A DNA stretch of 64,000 nt from Chitinophagaceae bacterium UBA2791 (GTDB taxonomy: Bacteria; Bacteroidota; Bacteroidia; Chitinophagales; Chitinophagaceae), in contig DEHV01000043.1 in assembly GCA_002352105.1 (NCBI GenBank), positions 16,783 to 80,782 on the forward strand. The letters are read 5' to 3'. Of the stretch, positions 27,444-34,488 are shown piece by piece. The translations under genes were made by a program, and so were the position numbers. Each line of letters begins with the position of its first letter. Position 1 is the first letter of the stretch. The notes beneath the pieces are model-generated. The model saw only the letters and a program-made list of their open reading frames with translations, did not search any database and was not told where the DNA came from.

Positions 27444-29237
27444 ATGAGAGGTCTTATAGCATTGGTTTTGATACTTATTGTCCAACCGGGACTAAATGCG
27501 CAGCATCTCCATGAGGAGGCGGATTCTTTGTTGCGGCATATCGCAGCAATGCCGCCCAACGATACGGCTACTATTGATTTGAGGAATGATTATGTAAAGA
27601 GCGCCTTGTTTGCCGATCCTAAGGATAGCGGCTTAGCGAAGTTTGCGCAACACACTTTAGCAACAGCAAAGAAAACCGGGTATAACAAAGGAATGATGAT
27701 GGCCTATGAACGGCTGGGGCTCATTTATCAATACACATCTTCTAATCCATATAAAGCATTGGAATATTATCATCAGGCGCTTTCCATTGCAAAAAGCGAT
27801 CCTGGTCTCATTGTTTACAAATGGAGCATAGAAGGCAATATTGGCCTGATACATTATGAGCAGGAAGAGTATGAGCAAGCATTGACCTGTTTTAAAGACA
27901 TCCTTCTTCACAATAAGACGCTGGAGCTGACCGCCACAGCGAATATAGCTAATGTTTACGGGGCGATGGAAAGAACGGATTCTGCTATTTATTATTACCG
28001 GGAGGCCTTAGCCAATCCGCAGACGGAGGATAATCCGGCTTTCAAAGCTAATTTATACAGTAACCTATCGCTGATGTATGGAAAAAGCGGCAGGACAAAA
28101 GAGGCGATGGCTTCTGCGAAAGAGGGATTGTCCTTAACCGAAAACCACGGGATCGAGTTTGTACGCCCTACAATGTACGCGAATGCGGCTATGGCCTACC
28201 TGGGCGTCGGCGACGATAAGAAAGCGGCTTATTATGCGCAGCAGGCATTACAGTTGAGCGAACAGCAAGGGAATTTATTCCTGGAAAAAACAGCCTGGGG
28301 TACTTTATCCGATGTGTTTAAGGCAAGGGGAGATCATGAACGCGCTCTTGAAGCGTACCTCAGGTTCTCTTCGCTGAAAGATACCCTGAACAATCAAAAC
28401 CGAAGGGTGGAGATCAATCGCAGTCAAATGCAGTTTGAATTTGATAAGGAACGCGCCATTGCCCGGTCGGAAATAAACAGGCAGGAGACAATAAGAAAAG
28501 CATATCTCGCCGTCGGCGGCGTTTTGCTACTGACTTTTGGCGCCGCGTTTTTCTTTTACCGACGCCGGCAAGCCGCGATGCAGCAGAAAAAAGAGGCAGA
28601 ATTCAAAGCGCTTGTTTCGGAAACCGAACTAAAAGCATTGCGCGCGCAGATGAATCCGCATTTTATCTTTAACTCGCTTAACTCCATAGGCAATTATATA
28701 TTGAAGCATGATAACAAGACAGCTTATGATTATCTGGCCCGGTTTGCCAGGCTGATGCGGATGACGCTGGAAAATTCGGAGCATAGCGAGATCACGCTGG
28801 CGGAAGAGTTGAGATTTACTGAATTATACCTGCAGGTGGAATCCCAGCGATTGCCTGGCCGGTTTTCTTATGATATATTGATTGAAGACGGCTTGGATAA
28901 AGAGCATATTCTTGTTCCGCCCTTAATGATACAGCCTTTTATTGAAAACAGCATTTGGCATGGATTTGCATCCTTATCAACCGGGGGATATATTTCAATT
29001 GAAGTAAGAAAGGATGACGATATGCTGATATACAGCGTGGATGACAATGGCGTAGGAAGGAGTTCCGGCAATACGGAGAGGAGAAAAAAAATAATAGGCG
29101 GCGTCTCCATAACCGAAAGCCGGATTAGCATTTTCAATAAGCAACGAGCGGGCGGCGGTAAACTACAGATCATTGACAAGCCTCATAAAAGCGGCACAAA
29201 AGTAGAGATCAGCTTGCCGTTACAAACTGCTTTTTGA
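27444..29237 (+). CDS. LytS-type sensor histidine kinase with TPR sensor region
   Basis: 597 residues. A signal peptide (RGLIALVLILIVQPGLNAQ) precedes periplasmic TPR repeats (about 60-320; for example NPYKALEYYHQALSIA, AYYAQQALQLSEQQG). One membrane helix at about 351-371 is followed by the His_kinase domain with the phospho-acceptor His406 in QMNPHFIFNSLNSI, N-box IQPFIENSIWHG and G-box DDNGVGR. It is transcribed with the LytTR regulator that starts 13 bases after its stop, forming a two-component system. The signal sensed is unknown. Confidence 0.95.
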   Translation: MRGLIALVLILIVQPGLNAQHLHEEADSLLRHIAAMPPNDTATIDLRNDYVKSALFADPKDSGLAKFAQHTLATAKKTGYNKGMMMAYERLGLIYQYTSSNPYKALEYYHQALSIAKSDPGLIVYKWSIEGNIGLIHYEQEEYEQALTCFKDILLHNKTLELTATANIANVYGAMERTDSAIYYYREALANPQTEDNPAFKANLYSNLSLMYGKSGRTKEAMASAKEGLSLTENHGIEFVRPTMYANAAMAYLGVGDDKKAAYYAQQALQLSEQQGNLFLEKTAWGTLSDVFKARGDHERALEAYLRFSSLKDTLNNQNRRVEINRSQMQFEFDKERAIARSEINRQETIRKAYLAVGGVLLLTFGAAFFFYRRRQAAMQQKKEAEFKALVSETELKALRAQMNPHFIFNSLNSIGNYILKHDNKTAYDYLARFARLMRMTLENSEHSEITLAEELRFTELYLQVESQRLPGRFSYDILIEDGLDKEHILVPPLMIQPFIENSIWHGFASLSTGGYISIEVRKDDDMLIYSVDDNGVGRSSGNTERRKKIIGGVSITESRISIFNKQRAGGGKLQIIDKPHKSGTKVEISLPLQTAF

Positions 29238-29250
29238 ATATCTTTATGAC

Positions 29251-29985
29251 ATGACCGTAGTTATCGTAGATGATGAGCCCCATTGTATCGACAGGATCGT
29301 TTTTCTGCTTAGATCTTATATATCCCCCGACCATGTTTCATGCTTTACGACAGCGGAAGAAGCAATTAAGGGGATAGACGAATTACGCCCCGATATCGTA
29401 TTCCTTGACGTCCGTCTGGGCGATAAAACAGGGTTCGAGGCGCTTGCGGCCGTCTCCTATCGTAATTTTAAATTGATTTTTACTACGGCGTATGAGCAGT
29501 ATGCGATCCGGGCGTTTAAGCTTTCCGCGATTGACTACCTGCTGAAGCCTGTGGAACAGGAAGAGTTTGAAAATGCAATGCAAAAAGCGTTGGGAAAAAT
29601 AGCCCGGGAAAGCCTATACGACAGGATTGACGTCCTGCTGTCGCATCTTTCCGCCGATAACCTGCCCAAAAAGATCAGCATTCCGTCTAAGCAAGGGTAT
29701 GTATTTCTGGATATTGCCGAGATCGTCAGATGCGAGGCCGATGTTAATTACACGCATATTTTTTCGAAGGACGGTAAAAAACACACCGTCTCAAAACCCC
29801 TTAAACATTTTGAGGAGCTTTTAGGTCAGCATCGCTTTTTCAGGATACACAATTCACATTTAATAAACATGGATGATGTCAAAGCCTATGACAGGAGCGG
29901 CTATATAACGCTTTCTGATCATACCAGGCTGGAAGTTTCTGTCAGAAGGAGGGAAGGGTTCTTTAAAATGTTGGGCATACATTAA
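29251..29985 (+). CDS. LytTR-family response regulator
   Basis: 244 residues. The receiver domain has the DDE start (VDDEP) and the phospho-acceptor Asp53 in VFLDVRLGDKTG, with the conserved LLKPVE Lys. The C-terminal LytTR DNA-binding domain spans about 140-240 (IVRCEADVNYTHIF, FFRIHNSHLINMDDV). It pairs with the kinase immediately upstream. Target genes are not evident; the SusCD locus has its own sigma/FecR control. Confidence 0.95.
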   Translation: MTVVIVDDEPHCIDRIVFLLRSYISPDHVSCFTTAEEAIKGIDELRPDIVFLDVRLGDKTGFEALAAVSYRNFKLIFTTAYEQYAIRAFKLSAIDYLLKPVEQEEFENAMQKALGKIARESLYDRIDVLLSHLSADNLPKKISIPSKQGYVFLDIAEIVRCEADVNYTHIFSKDGKKHTVSKPLKHFEELLGQHRFFRIHNSHLINMDDVKAYDRSGYITLSDHTRLEVSVRRREGFFKMLGIH

Positions 29986-30185
29986 AATATTAAAAACAAA
30001 AATCCACAATTGTCAGATCAGGTTAGCTATTACAATTAATAATCAGGATCAATATGCTGCGATGGTTTCTTTGCTGAAAATAGATTCTTATGAGTTCTCA
30101 ATTTTTTTCGAACCATGTTTTTCTGAACCGGGCGACTGACCAGGCATCATTGCCTTGCCAGATGCGGGGGGCGTCTTGGGAAACT

Positions 30186-30632
30186 TCAGGCTGCAGCCTG
30201 CGCTTTCTTATTATGCGTGACGCCTGTATTTTTTAAATGTTGACTTTCCGGGACAACCAGTTTGTAAGGACGGTTAAAAGCCTCCTGGGATACTTTGAAA
30301 TAATCCGCCAGTTTCCTGATTACTTCTTTAGAAAGTCCTTTTTTGTAATGCAGCATATCAGAAACATAGCCCTTGCTGATCCCCAGTATACCAACCAGGT
30401 CTTTGGCTTTGAGATCATGGTCTTTAAGGAAAGAATGAAGCAATTGTACCGGATCCAGTTCGGTAGAAGAGAGTTGTTCCGCATCCCATTTTTCAATAAG
30501 CAAGGTAAGCAGGGCTATTTCATCCCTGGTATTCCTGTCCTTGGCGCCTGAGAATACGAGGCGCTCCAATATGTTGCAATACTCTTTGTACTGTTTTTTG
30601 CCGGTAATCACTTTGTATTTGAGCGTTTCCAT
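30186..30632 (-). CDS. higA: HigA-type antitoxin (XRE-family DNA-binding)
   Basis: 148 residues. The N-terminal half is helical; the helix-turn-helix lies at about 79-130 (LLHSFLKDHDLKAKDLVGIL, ISKGYVSDMLHYKKGLSKEVIRKLADYF). It follows the HigB-like toxin with 12 bases between them, the toxin-first order of HigBA pairs. It should neutralise the toxin and repress the operon, possibly through the palindrome at 31003-31021. Longer than a minimal HigA because of the N-terminal extension. Confidence 0.88.
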   Translation of the reverse strand: METLKYKVITGKKQYKEYCNILERLVFSGAKDRNTRDEIALLTLLIEKWDAEQLSSTELDPVQLLHSFLKDHDLKAKDLVGILGISKGYVSDMLHYKKGLSKEVIRKLADYFKVSQEAFNRPYKLVVPESQHLKNTGVTHNKKAQAAA

Positions 30633-30644
30633 AATTTAAATGTT

Positions 30645-30977
30645 TTAATAATTATATATGCTATATTGTTCGCCTGCATGGCATAGTTTATCATACTCGG
30701 CATGCGAGCCGATCCAGCAAATAAAAAGATGCGCTTCTTTATCGCCAAAAGCATATTTTCCGATCAGTCTGTACTTATTCCCGCCAATATCAAAAACGAC
30801 CCTGCTCGTACCCCTGCCTAAAAAATCTGCGCTGGGAAAACTAACCCATATGTCCGCTGGCATCTCCCAGTTTGCGTATTTTAATTTAGCCAGCCATTCC
30901 TCAAATGATATTCTGCTTTGAGCGTTTTGATGGGCGTATTCCCGAATGGTTTCCTTTCTTATCAAATGAACTTTCAT
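30645..30977 (-). CDS. higB: HigB-type mRNA interferase toxin
   Basis: 110 residues with the HigB_toxin pattern: KVHLIRKETIREYAHQNAQSR near the start, FDIGGNKYRLIGKYAF in the centre and CWIGSHAEYDKL at the end, where the HAEYDK segment is typical. This RelE-superfamily group cleaves mRNA on the ribosome. The antitoxin follows directly, so the pair looks intact. A TATCTTTG box lies only 2-3 bases before the start codon, too close for an ordinary promoter unless translation begins downstream. Confidence 0.88.
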   Translation of the reverse strand: MKVHLIRKETIREYAHQNAQSRISFEEWLAKLKYANWEMPADIWVSFPSADFLGRGTSRVVFDIGGNKYRLIGKYAFGDKEAHLFICWIGSHAEYDKLCHAGEQYSIYNY

Positions 30978-31002
30978 AACAAAGATATTTCTTTTTTTTA
31001 AA

Positions 31003-31021
31003 AGTTTACATATTGTGAACT
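31003..31021. promoter_or_regulatory. Candidate HigA operator
   Basis: AGTTTACA-TAT-TGTGAACT is a 19-base imperfect palindrome (one mismatch per half) lying 26 bases before the toxin start codon. Palindromes with ACA..TGT halves in this place are what HigA-type repressors use for autoregulation. Binding is inferred. Confidence 0.45.
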
Positions 31022-31135
31022 TTTTTTATAAAAAAAATGAAGTCTGGATATAGGCGCTCAAATATGCGCTTAATTTCTTCGCTGTTTACCGCTATTTCTG
31101 CCGTCGCGAACGTTTTTTATTGGGGTTTAATCTAT

Positions 31136-31360
31136 CTACTCATTTATCTTTACTTCAAGTATTTCGATGATCTTTGCGGGTATCTTCGGGTCCTGTATCG
31201 ATTCTTCGTATTTTTTCGCCCGGGCCAGCGCGTCCTTTAAAGCCTGCTTTTCTGAAGGGCGGCAGGCGGGTAATGGCTTTGCGATAAAGAATCCCTTGTC
31301 TGCCGCCCAATCCCTGAAAAGGCCAGAATAATTATTTGTTCTTTGTAACTTTTCTCTGCC
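31136..31360 (-). pseudogene. Possible gene remnant, C-terminal fragment without a start
   Basis: Between the TA operon and the sigma factor the minus strand is open for 74 codons, from a stop at 31363-31361 to the TAG at 31138-31136, with natural-looking codon choice. It reads NYSGLFRDWAADKGFFIA, then ALKDALARAKKYEESIQD, PKIPAKIIEILEVKINE. No ATG, GTG or TTG opens it, so it would be the tail of a lost gene. I do not recognise the family, and chance openness cannot be excluded. Confidence 0.3.
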
Positions 31361-31415
31361 TTATACGTAATACTGTTCAGATGAAAGGCAATAGCTTAAA
31401 AGGAATGTTCCGCTT

Positions 31416-31901
31416 ATGACAGAAAGGGACTATAACGAATGCGTTGATAAATATGCCGATAATGTGTATCGTTTTATCTATGGGAATATTGGTCATAAAG
31501 AGGATGCCAGGGATATTGTACAGAGCTCCTTTGAAAAACTGTGGAAGAACAGGGGTAAAGTGAAACCGGAAACCGCCAGGCCGTATCTTTTCGAGATCGC
31601 TTATAATCAAATGATCGATCATCTGAGAAAAGTTAAACGGATACGGCTGAAAGGATCATTCAATGAATCGGATGGAATAGCCTATCAGCCTTCGAACGAA
31701 TCCAAAAAAGCGTTGGATCTGGCGCTGGCCAGCTTAAATGAAATGCAGCGGTCGCTGGTATTATTGAAAGATTATGAAGGGTATTCTTACCGGGAAATAG
31801 GTGAAATTACCCGCTTAAACGAAACCCAGGTAAAAGTTTACCTGCACAGGGCAAGGGTACAGTTGAAAAATTTTATAGGAAAAAAAGAAAATATACGCTA
31901 A
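31416..31901 (+). CDS. ECF (sigma-70 family) RNA polymerase sigma factor
   Basis: 161 residues. Region 2 runs from about 12 to 75 (YADNVYRFIYGNIGHKEDAR, DIVQSSFEKLWKN, RPYLFEIAYNQMIDHLRK) and region 4 from about 105 to 155 (LNEMQRSLVLLKDYEGYSYREIGEI). The next gene starts 2 bases after its stop and encodes a membrane protein resembling an anti-sigma factor, and an outer membrane protein follows. This three-gene order suggests an envelope-stress or surface-sensing regulon. Confidence 0.93.
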   Translation: MTERDYNECVDKYADNVYRFIYGNIGHKEDARDIVQSSFEKLWKNRGKVKPETARPYLFEIAYNQMIDHLRKVKRIRLKGSFNESDGIAYQPSNESKKALDLALASLNEMQRSLVLLKDYEGYSYREIGEITRLNETQVKVYLHRARVQLKNFIGKKENIR

Positions 31902-31903
31902 GT

Positions 31904-32896
31904 ATGAATATCAACAGGCAGAATTACGAGGAGTATTTTGTGTTGTACGTCGACCAGGAGCTGACTGCCTCTCAGCGGAATGAAGTGGATGAATTCATCC
32001 GTAACAACCCGGATCTCGGGGAGGAGCTGGAGCGTTTTCAAGCCGTTAAATTGACGCCGGAAGAGCCATTTTCATTTCCTGATAAGAAAGATCTGTACAG
32101 GCGCGGGGAAAAATTGGCGGTATTTTACAGATGGCCATATGCTGCGGCCATTGCCATCTTGATAACAGGGGGATTTGTTTTGGTAAATTATTTTTTGAGT
32201 GGGTCCGACGATTTGGCAGATAATGGGCATCAAACAGTAACAGATACTTCTTTTTTATCAAAGGGCCTTGCTGCAGAAGATATGTATAAGGATACTGACT
32301 TGGCGGTTGCCGAGCCGGATAGAAGAGCTCTTGACAACCCGCATGCGCCAGCGACGATGGTAAAAAAATCGGAGATAAAGGACAGCAATAAAAATAATAC
32401 AGAGGTGAAAGATGCGCGTGAGGAGGACGCAGATGTAAAGAATACCGGGGCAAAGAATACATTCGTTAAGCATAAACAAAATAGCGACCCACACAACGCT
32501 ATCTTATATCCTGGCGTAGGGGAAAATGCAGTTTCGGGGTCGGATGAGAGGCGGACATATGAAACTCATCAGGAGGAAAAGGAAGATCTAGCTATAGAGA
32601 CTAAGAAGATGGCGACGAAGATTGCTGCCGCGGAACTGTATCAATATGGGGATGTAAAAGTGAAGGCGCCAGCCCCTGAAATTACCATCCCCGTCGGCTT
32701 GGTTTCCGGAGAGGTATTTGCGGCCGCGGATGAGGGGGATAGTGAAGGCGGTTCTGAAACCTATATCCAGTCAAAAAAGAATGCGATCAAATCGATACTG
32801 CATAAGGCGTCGAGAATTGTTGACAGGACCGGGGAATCTACCAGCATAAAAGAGGTTAATATCCGGGTTGGCAGATACGAAATCGCGTTTCAATGA
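31904..32896 (+). CDS. Probable membrane anti-sigma factor
   Basis: 330 residues. The N-terminal 55 residues (EEYFVLYVDQELTASQRNEV, DEFIRNNPDLGEELERF) resemble the sigma-binding helix bundle of anti-sigma factors but lack a zinc-binding CxxC. One membrane helix lies at about 76-95. The outer part is a long, low-complexity, charged region (many K/D/E/N between 145 and 195), unlike a folded sensor domain, and a small conserved-looking end (SIKEVNIRVGRYEIAFQ). Its place directly after the ECF sigma gene supports the anti-sigma call; no named family is certain. Confidence 0.65.
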   Translation: MNINRQNYEEYFVLYVDQELTASQRNEVDEFIRNNPDLGEELERFQAVKLTPEEPFSFPDKKDLYRRGEKLAVFYRWPYAAAIAILITGGFVLVNYFLSGSDDLADNGHQTVTDTSFLSKGLAAEDMYKDTDLAVAEPDRRALDNPHAPATMVKKSEIKDSNKNNTEVKDAREEDADVKNTGAKNTFVKHKQNSDPHNAILYPGVGENAVSGSDERRTYETHQEEKEDLAIETKKMATKIAAAELYQYGDVKVKAPAPEITIPVGLVSGEVFAAADEGDSEGGSETYIQSKKNAIKSILHKASRIVDRTGESTSIKEVNIRVGRYEIAFQ

Positions 32897-32924
32897 TTAG
32901 CTACAAAAATAAATAAGGTATAAT

Positions 32925-33758
32925 ATGAGAAAGCTTTGGTTGTTGACGGCGGCAATATGTCTGGCTAATTTCATTATGGCGCAGGACGAACCCGGCCGAG
33001 AAAAGAATGAAGAGCTTACCGACACCATAAAGTTGGGAAATGTAACCATTATTAAGTCTCACAAAAGGAAGGGGGAGGACAGCGTCGCGATCCGGTCCGT
33101 TAAAATAAAAAGAAGAAAGTCTGAAAACATCAAGACAAGCTGGTTTGTACCTGATATCGGGTTAACGAATTATACGGACAATACGGATTATACATCTCCC
33201 GCTGCCGGCGCGTTTGCCCCCGGCGCAACGAAAGACTGGTTTAAGCTGCGCCCGGTCAAATCGGTGAATGTGAATATCTGGATATTTATGCAGCGGATCA
33301 ATATGGTAAAGCAGGTATTAAACCTGAAATATGGCTTAGGGGTTGAACTGAATAACTATCGATACAAGGAGCCCGTGCGTTTTCAAAAGACCCCGACCCT
33401 TGTATATATGGATGCGGCCAATTATCGTAAAACCAAATTGGCTGCAGATTATATAACGATACCGTTTATGCTCAATGTTAATTTTACGCCCAAAGAATCT
33501 GGCGACAAATCTTATGGGTTGAGTTTGGGCGCGTCTGCCGGGTATCTGTATTCTTCCCGTAATAAATATGTAAGCGATGCAACGGGTAAAGATAAGCTAA
33601 GGGATGATTTTGATCTCCGGCCTTTTAAGCTCTCTTATATCGCAGAATTGAAACTTGGGTTCGTTAAGCTTTATGGAAGTATTGCCAGCCGGAGTATGTT
33701 TGAAAAGGGATTGGATCAGACGCCTTATACCATGGGCTTTCGCCTTAGTCCTTATTGA
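32925..33758 (+). CDS. Outer membrane beta-barrel-like protein
   Basis: 277 residues with a signal peptide (MRKLWLLTAAICLANFIMAQ). The mature part has a charged linker (HKRKGEDSVAIRSVKIKRRK) followed by alternating strand-like segments (KSVNVNIWIFMQRINM, VLNLKYGLGVELNNYRY, YGLSLGASAGYLYSS) and ends in an aromatic residue (GFRLSPY), as barrels do. It is likely the envelope target or sensor of the sigma/anti-sigma pair in front of it. No family name assigned. Confidence 0.7.
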   Translation: MRKLWLLTAAICLANFIMAQDEPGREKNEELTDTIKLGNVTIIKSHKRKGEDSVAIRSVKIKRRKSENIKTSWFVPDIGLTNYTDNTDYTSPAAGAFAPGATKDWFKLRPVKSVNVNIWIFMQRINMVKQVLNLKYGLGVELNNYRYKEPVRFQKTPTLVYMDAANYRKTKLAADYITIPFMLNVNFTPKESGDKSYGLSLGASAGYLYSSRNKYVSDATGKDKLRDDFDLRPFKLSYIAELKLGFVKLYGSIASRSMFEKGLDQTPYTMGFRLSPY

Positions 33759-34029
33759 TGATTCCTGCTGTTACACTGTTTTTTCTGCAATATACTCAGG
33801 TATTGACGAATCTGCCAGAACGTTGTCTCTTGACGTAAGGATAGCGAAACTATTCTTTTGGAGTAATGGCGCTATAAGCATTCTCTCCTGAAAATTTCCT
33901 CTCTTACCCGCCGAAGCTTGCCGCCTTCGTTGTTAAACTATGACTGCTGAGGGCGTAGGCTGGTTTTTATTATGCCTATATGAAACCGTCGCCTTTGGGG
34001 GATATTTTTCAATTAATCTCAAAATTTTT

Positions 34030-34059
34030 TTTGCAAATAAAAAATCTGCGCTACATTTG
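34030..34059 (+). promoter_or_regulatory. Promoter of the SusCD-sulfatase operon
   Basis: TTTG at 34030-34033 and TACATTTG at 34052-34059 match the Bacteroidota -33 (TTTG) and -7 (TAnnTTTG) elements, with an 18-base spacer. Transcription should start near 34064-34067, giving a leader of over 420 bases before SusC. Confidence 0.65.
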
Positions 34060-34077
34060 TCTACTAAATAAGTAGAC
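34059..34077. promoter_or_regulatory. Perfect inverted repeat over the transcription start: candidate operator
   Basis: GTCTACT (34059-34065), spacer AAATA, AGTAGAC (34071-34077). The arms are perfect 7-mers, the first sharing its G with the -7 box, so a bound dimeric regulator would block the polymerase. Given the sulfatase downstream, a sulfur-responsive repressor is plausible, but no regulator gene is adjacent. Confidence 0.55.
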
Positions 34078-34122
34078 TATTAAAAATTGTCGTCTTTAAA
34101 CTAAATTTAATAACAGGCGGAT

Positions 34123-34254
34123 ATGAATTCTTTAAAACAAGGTTCTGCAAGAGAGCAGAGCGAGCGTATTGCTAACTGCAAAATTGAAGGCGCTTCTAAT
34201 TTATCCCTCTCAGGTAATTCCATTTCCCATTGTTGTTGCTCCTGTAACAGGTAA
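34123..34254 (+). CDS. Cysteine-rich 43-residue leader peptide
   Basis: An ATG 57 bases or so after the predicted transcription start opens 43 codons ending in HCCCSCNR and TAA at 34252-34254. The first 34 residues are hydrophilic (MNSLKQGSAREQSERIANCK at the start) and contain only one more Cys. There is no signal peptide or membrane segment, so it is not a typical secreted product. The cluster of TGT/TGC codons directly before the stop, in the leader of an operon for sulfate-ester use, suggests translation-coupled sensing of cysteine, as known for Cys-containing leader peptides in actinobacteria. The reading frame is certain; its translation and role are inferred. Confidence 0.6.
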   Translation: MNSLKQGSAREQSERIANCKIEGASNLSLSGNSISHCCCSCNR

Positions 34255-34277
34255 GGAGGTTATTTTCATTAACTCCT
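34239..34277 (+). promoter_or_regulatory. Mutually exclusive hairpins at the end of the leader peptide
   Basis: CTCCT inside the Cys codons (34239-34243) can pair with AGGAG at 34254-34258. The same AGGAGGTTA (34254-34262) can instead pair with TAACTCCT (34270-34277), giving 8 bp with one bulge. A ribosome held on the Cys codons would hide the first arm and favour the second pairing. No T-tract follows, so any effect would not be through a simple intrinsic terminator. Confidence 0.4.
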
Positions 34278-34488
34278 GATTTGATTCCGGTCGATTGATC
34301 TTATTCCTGCCGCTTGACGCGGGTAAGGAAAGGCCTGTCTATTGCCCTCAAATGCGTAGCCTTAAGCTGGCCGGGATCGTTCATCTTATCATTATTAGCA
34401 GTTTGTCCGAGTGTATAACAGGAAAGTTCCCTGTTGTAAAGATGTGCGCATGTCTCATCATATAAGGTCAATTGAAAAAACTAAAAAA

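Noticed and set aside
29986..30185. AT-rich gap after the LytTR gene considered for a small RNA
   Set aside because: No stable stem, promoter box or T-tract could be found.
31037..31240. 67-codon plus-strand frame with aromatic and hydrophobic residues
   Set aside because: It is antisense to a more coding-like minus-strand frame and has no partner or motif.
33913..33930. CGAAG/CTTCG hairpin after the outer membrane protein
   Set aside because: Only 5 bp and about 155 bases past the stop, with no T-run.
34352..34465. Second short frame (37 codons, ending near MCACLII) in the SusC leader
   Set aside because: It contains Cys codons but overlaps the alternative SusC start region, lacks a clustered stop-proximal Cys run and has no ribosome-binding context; I did not call it as a gene.
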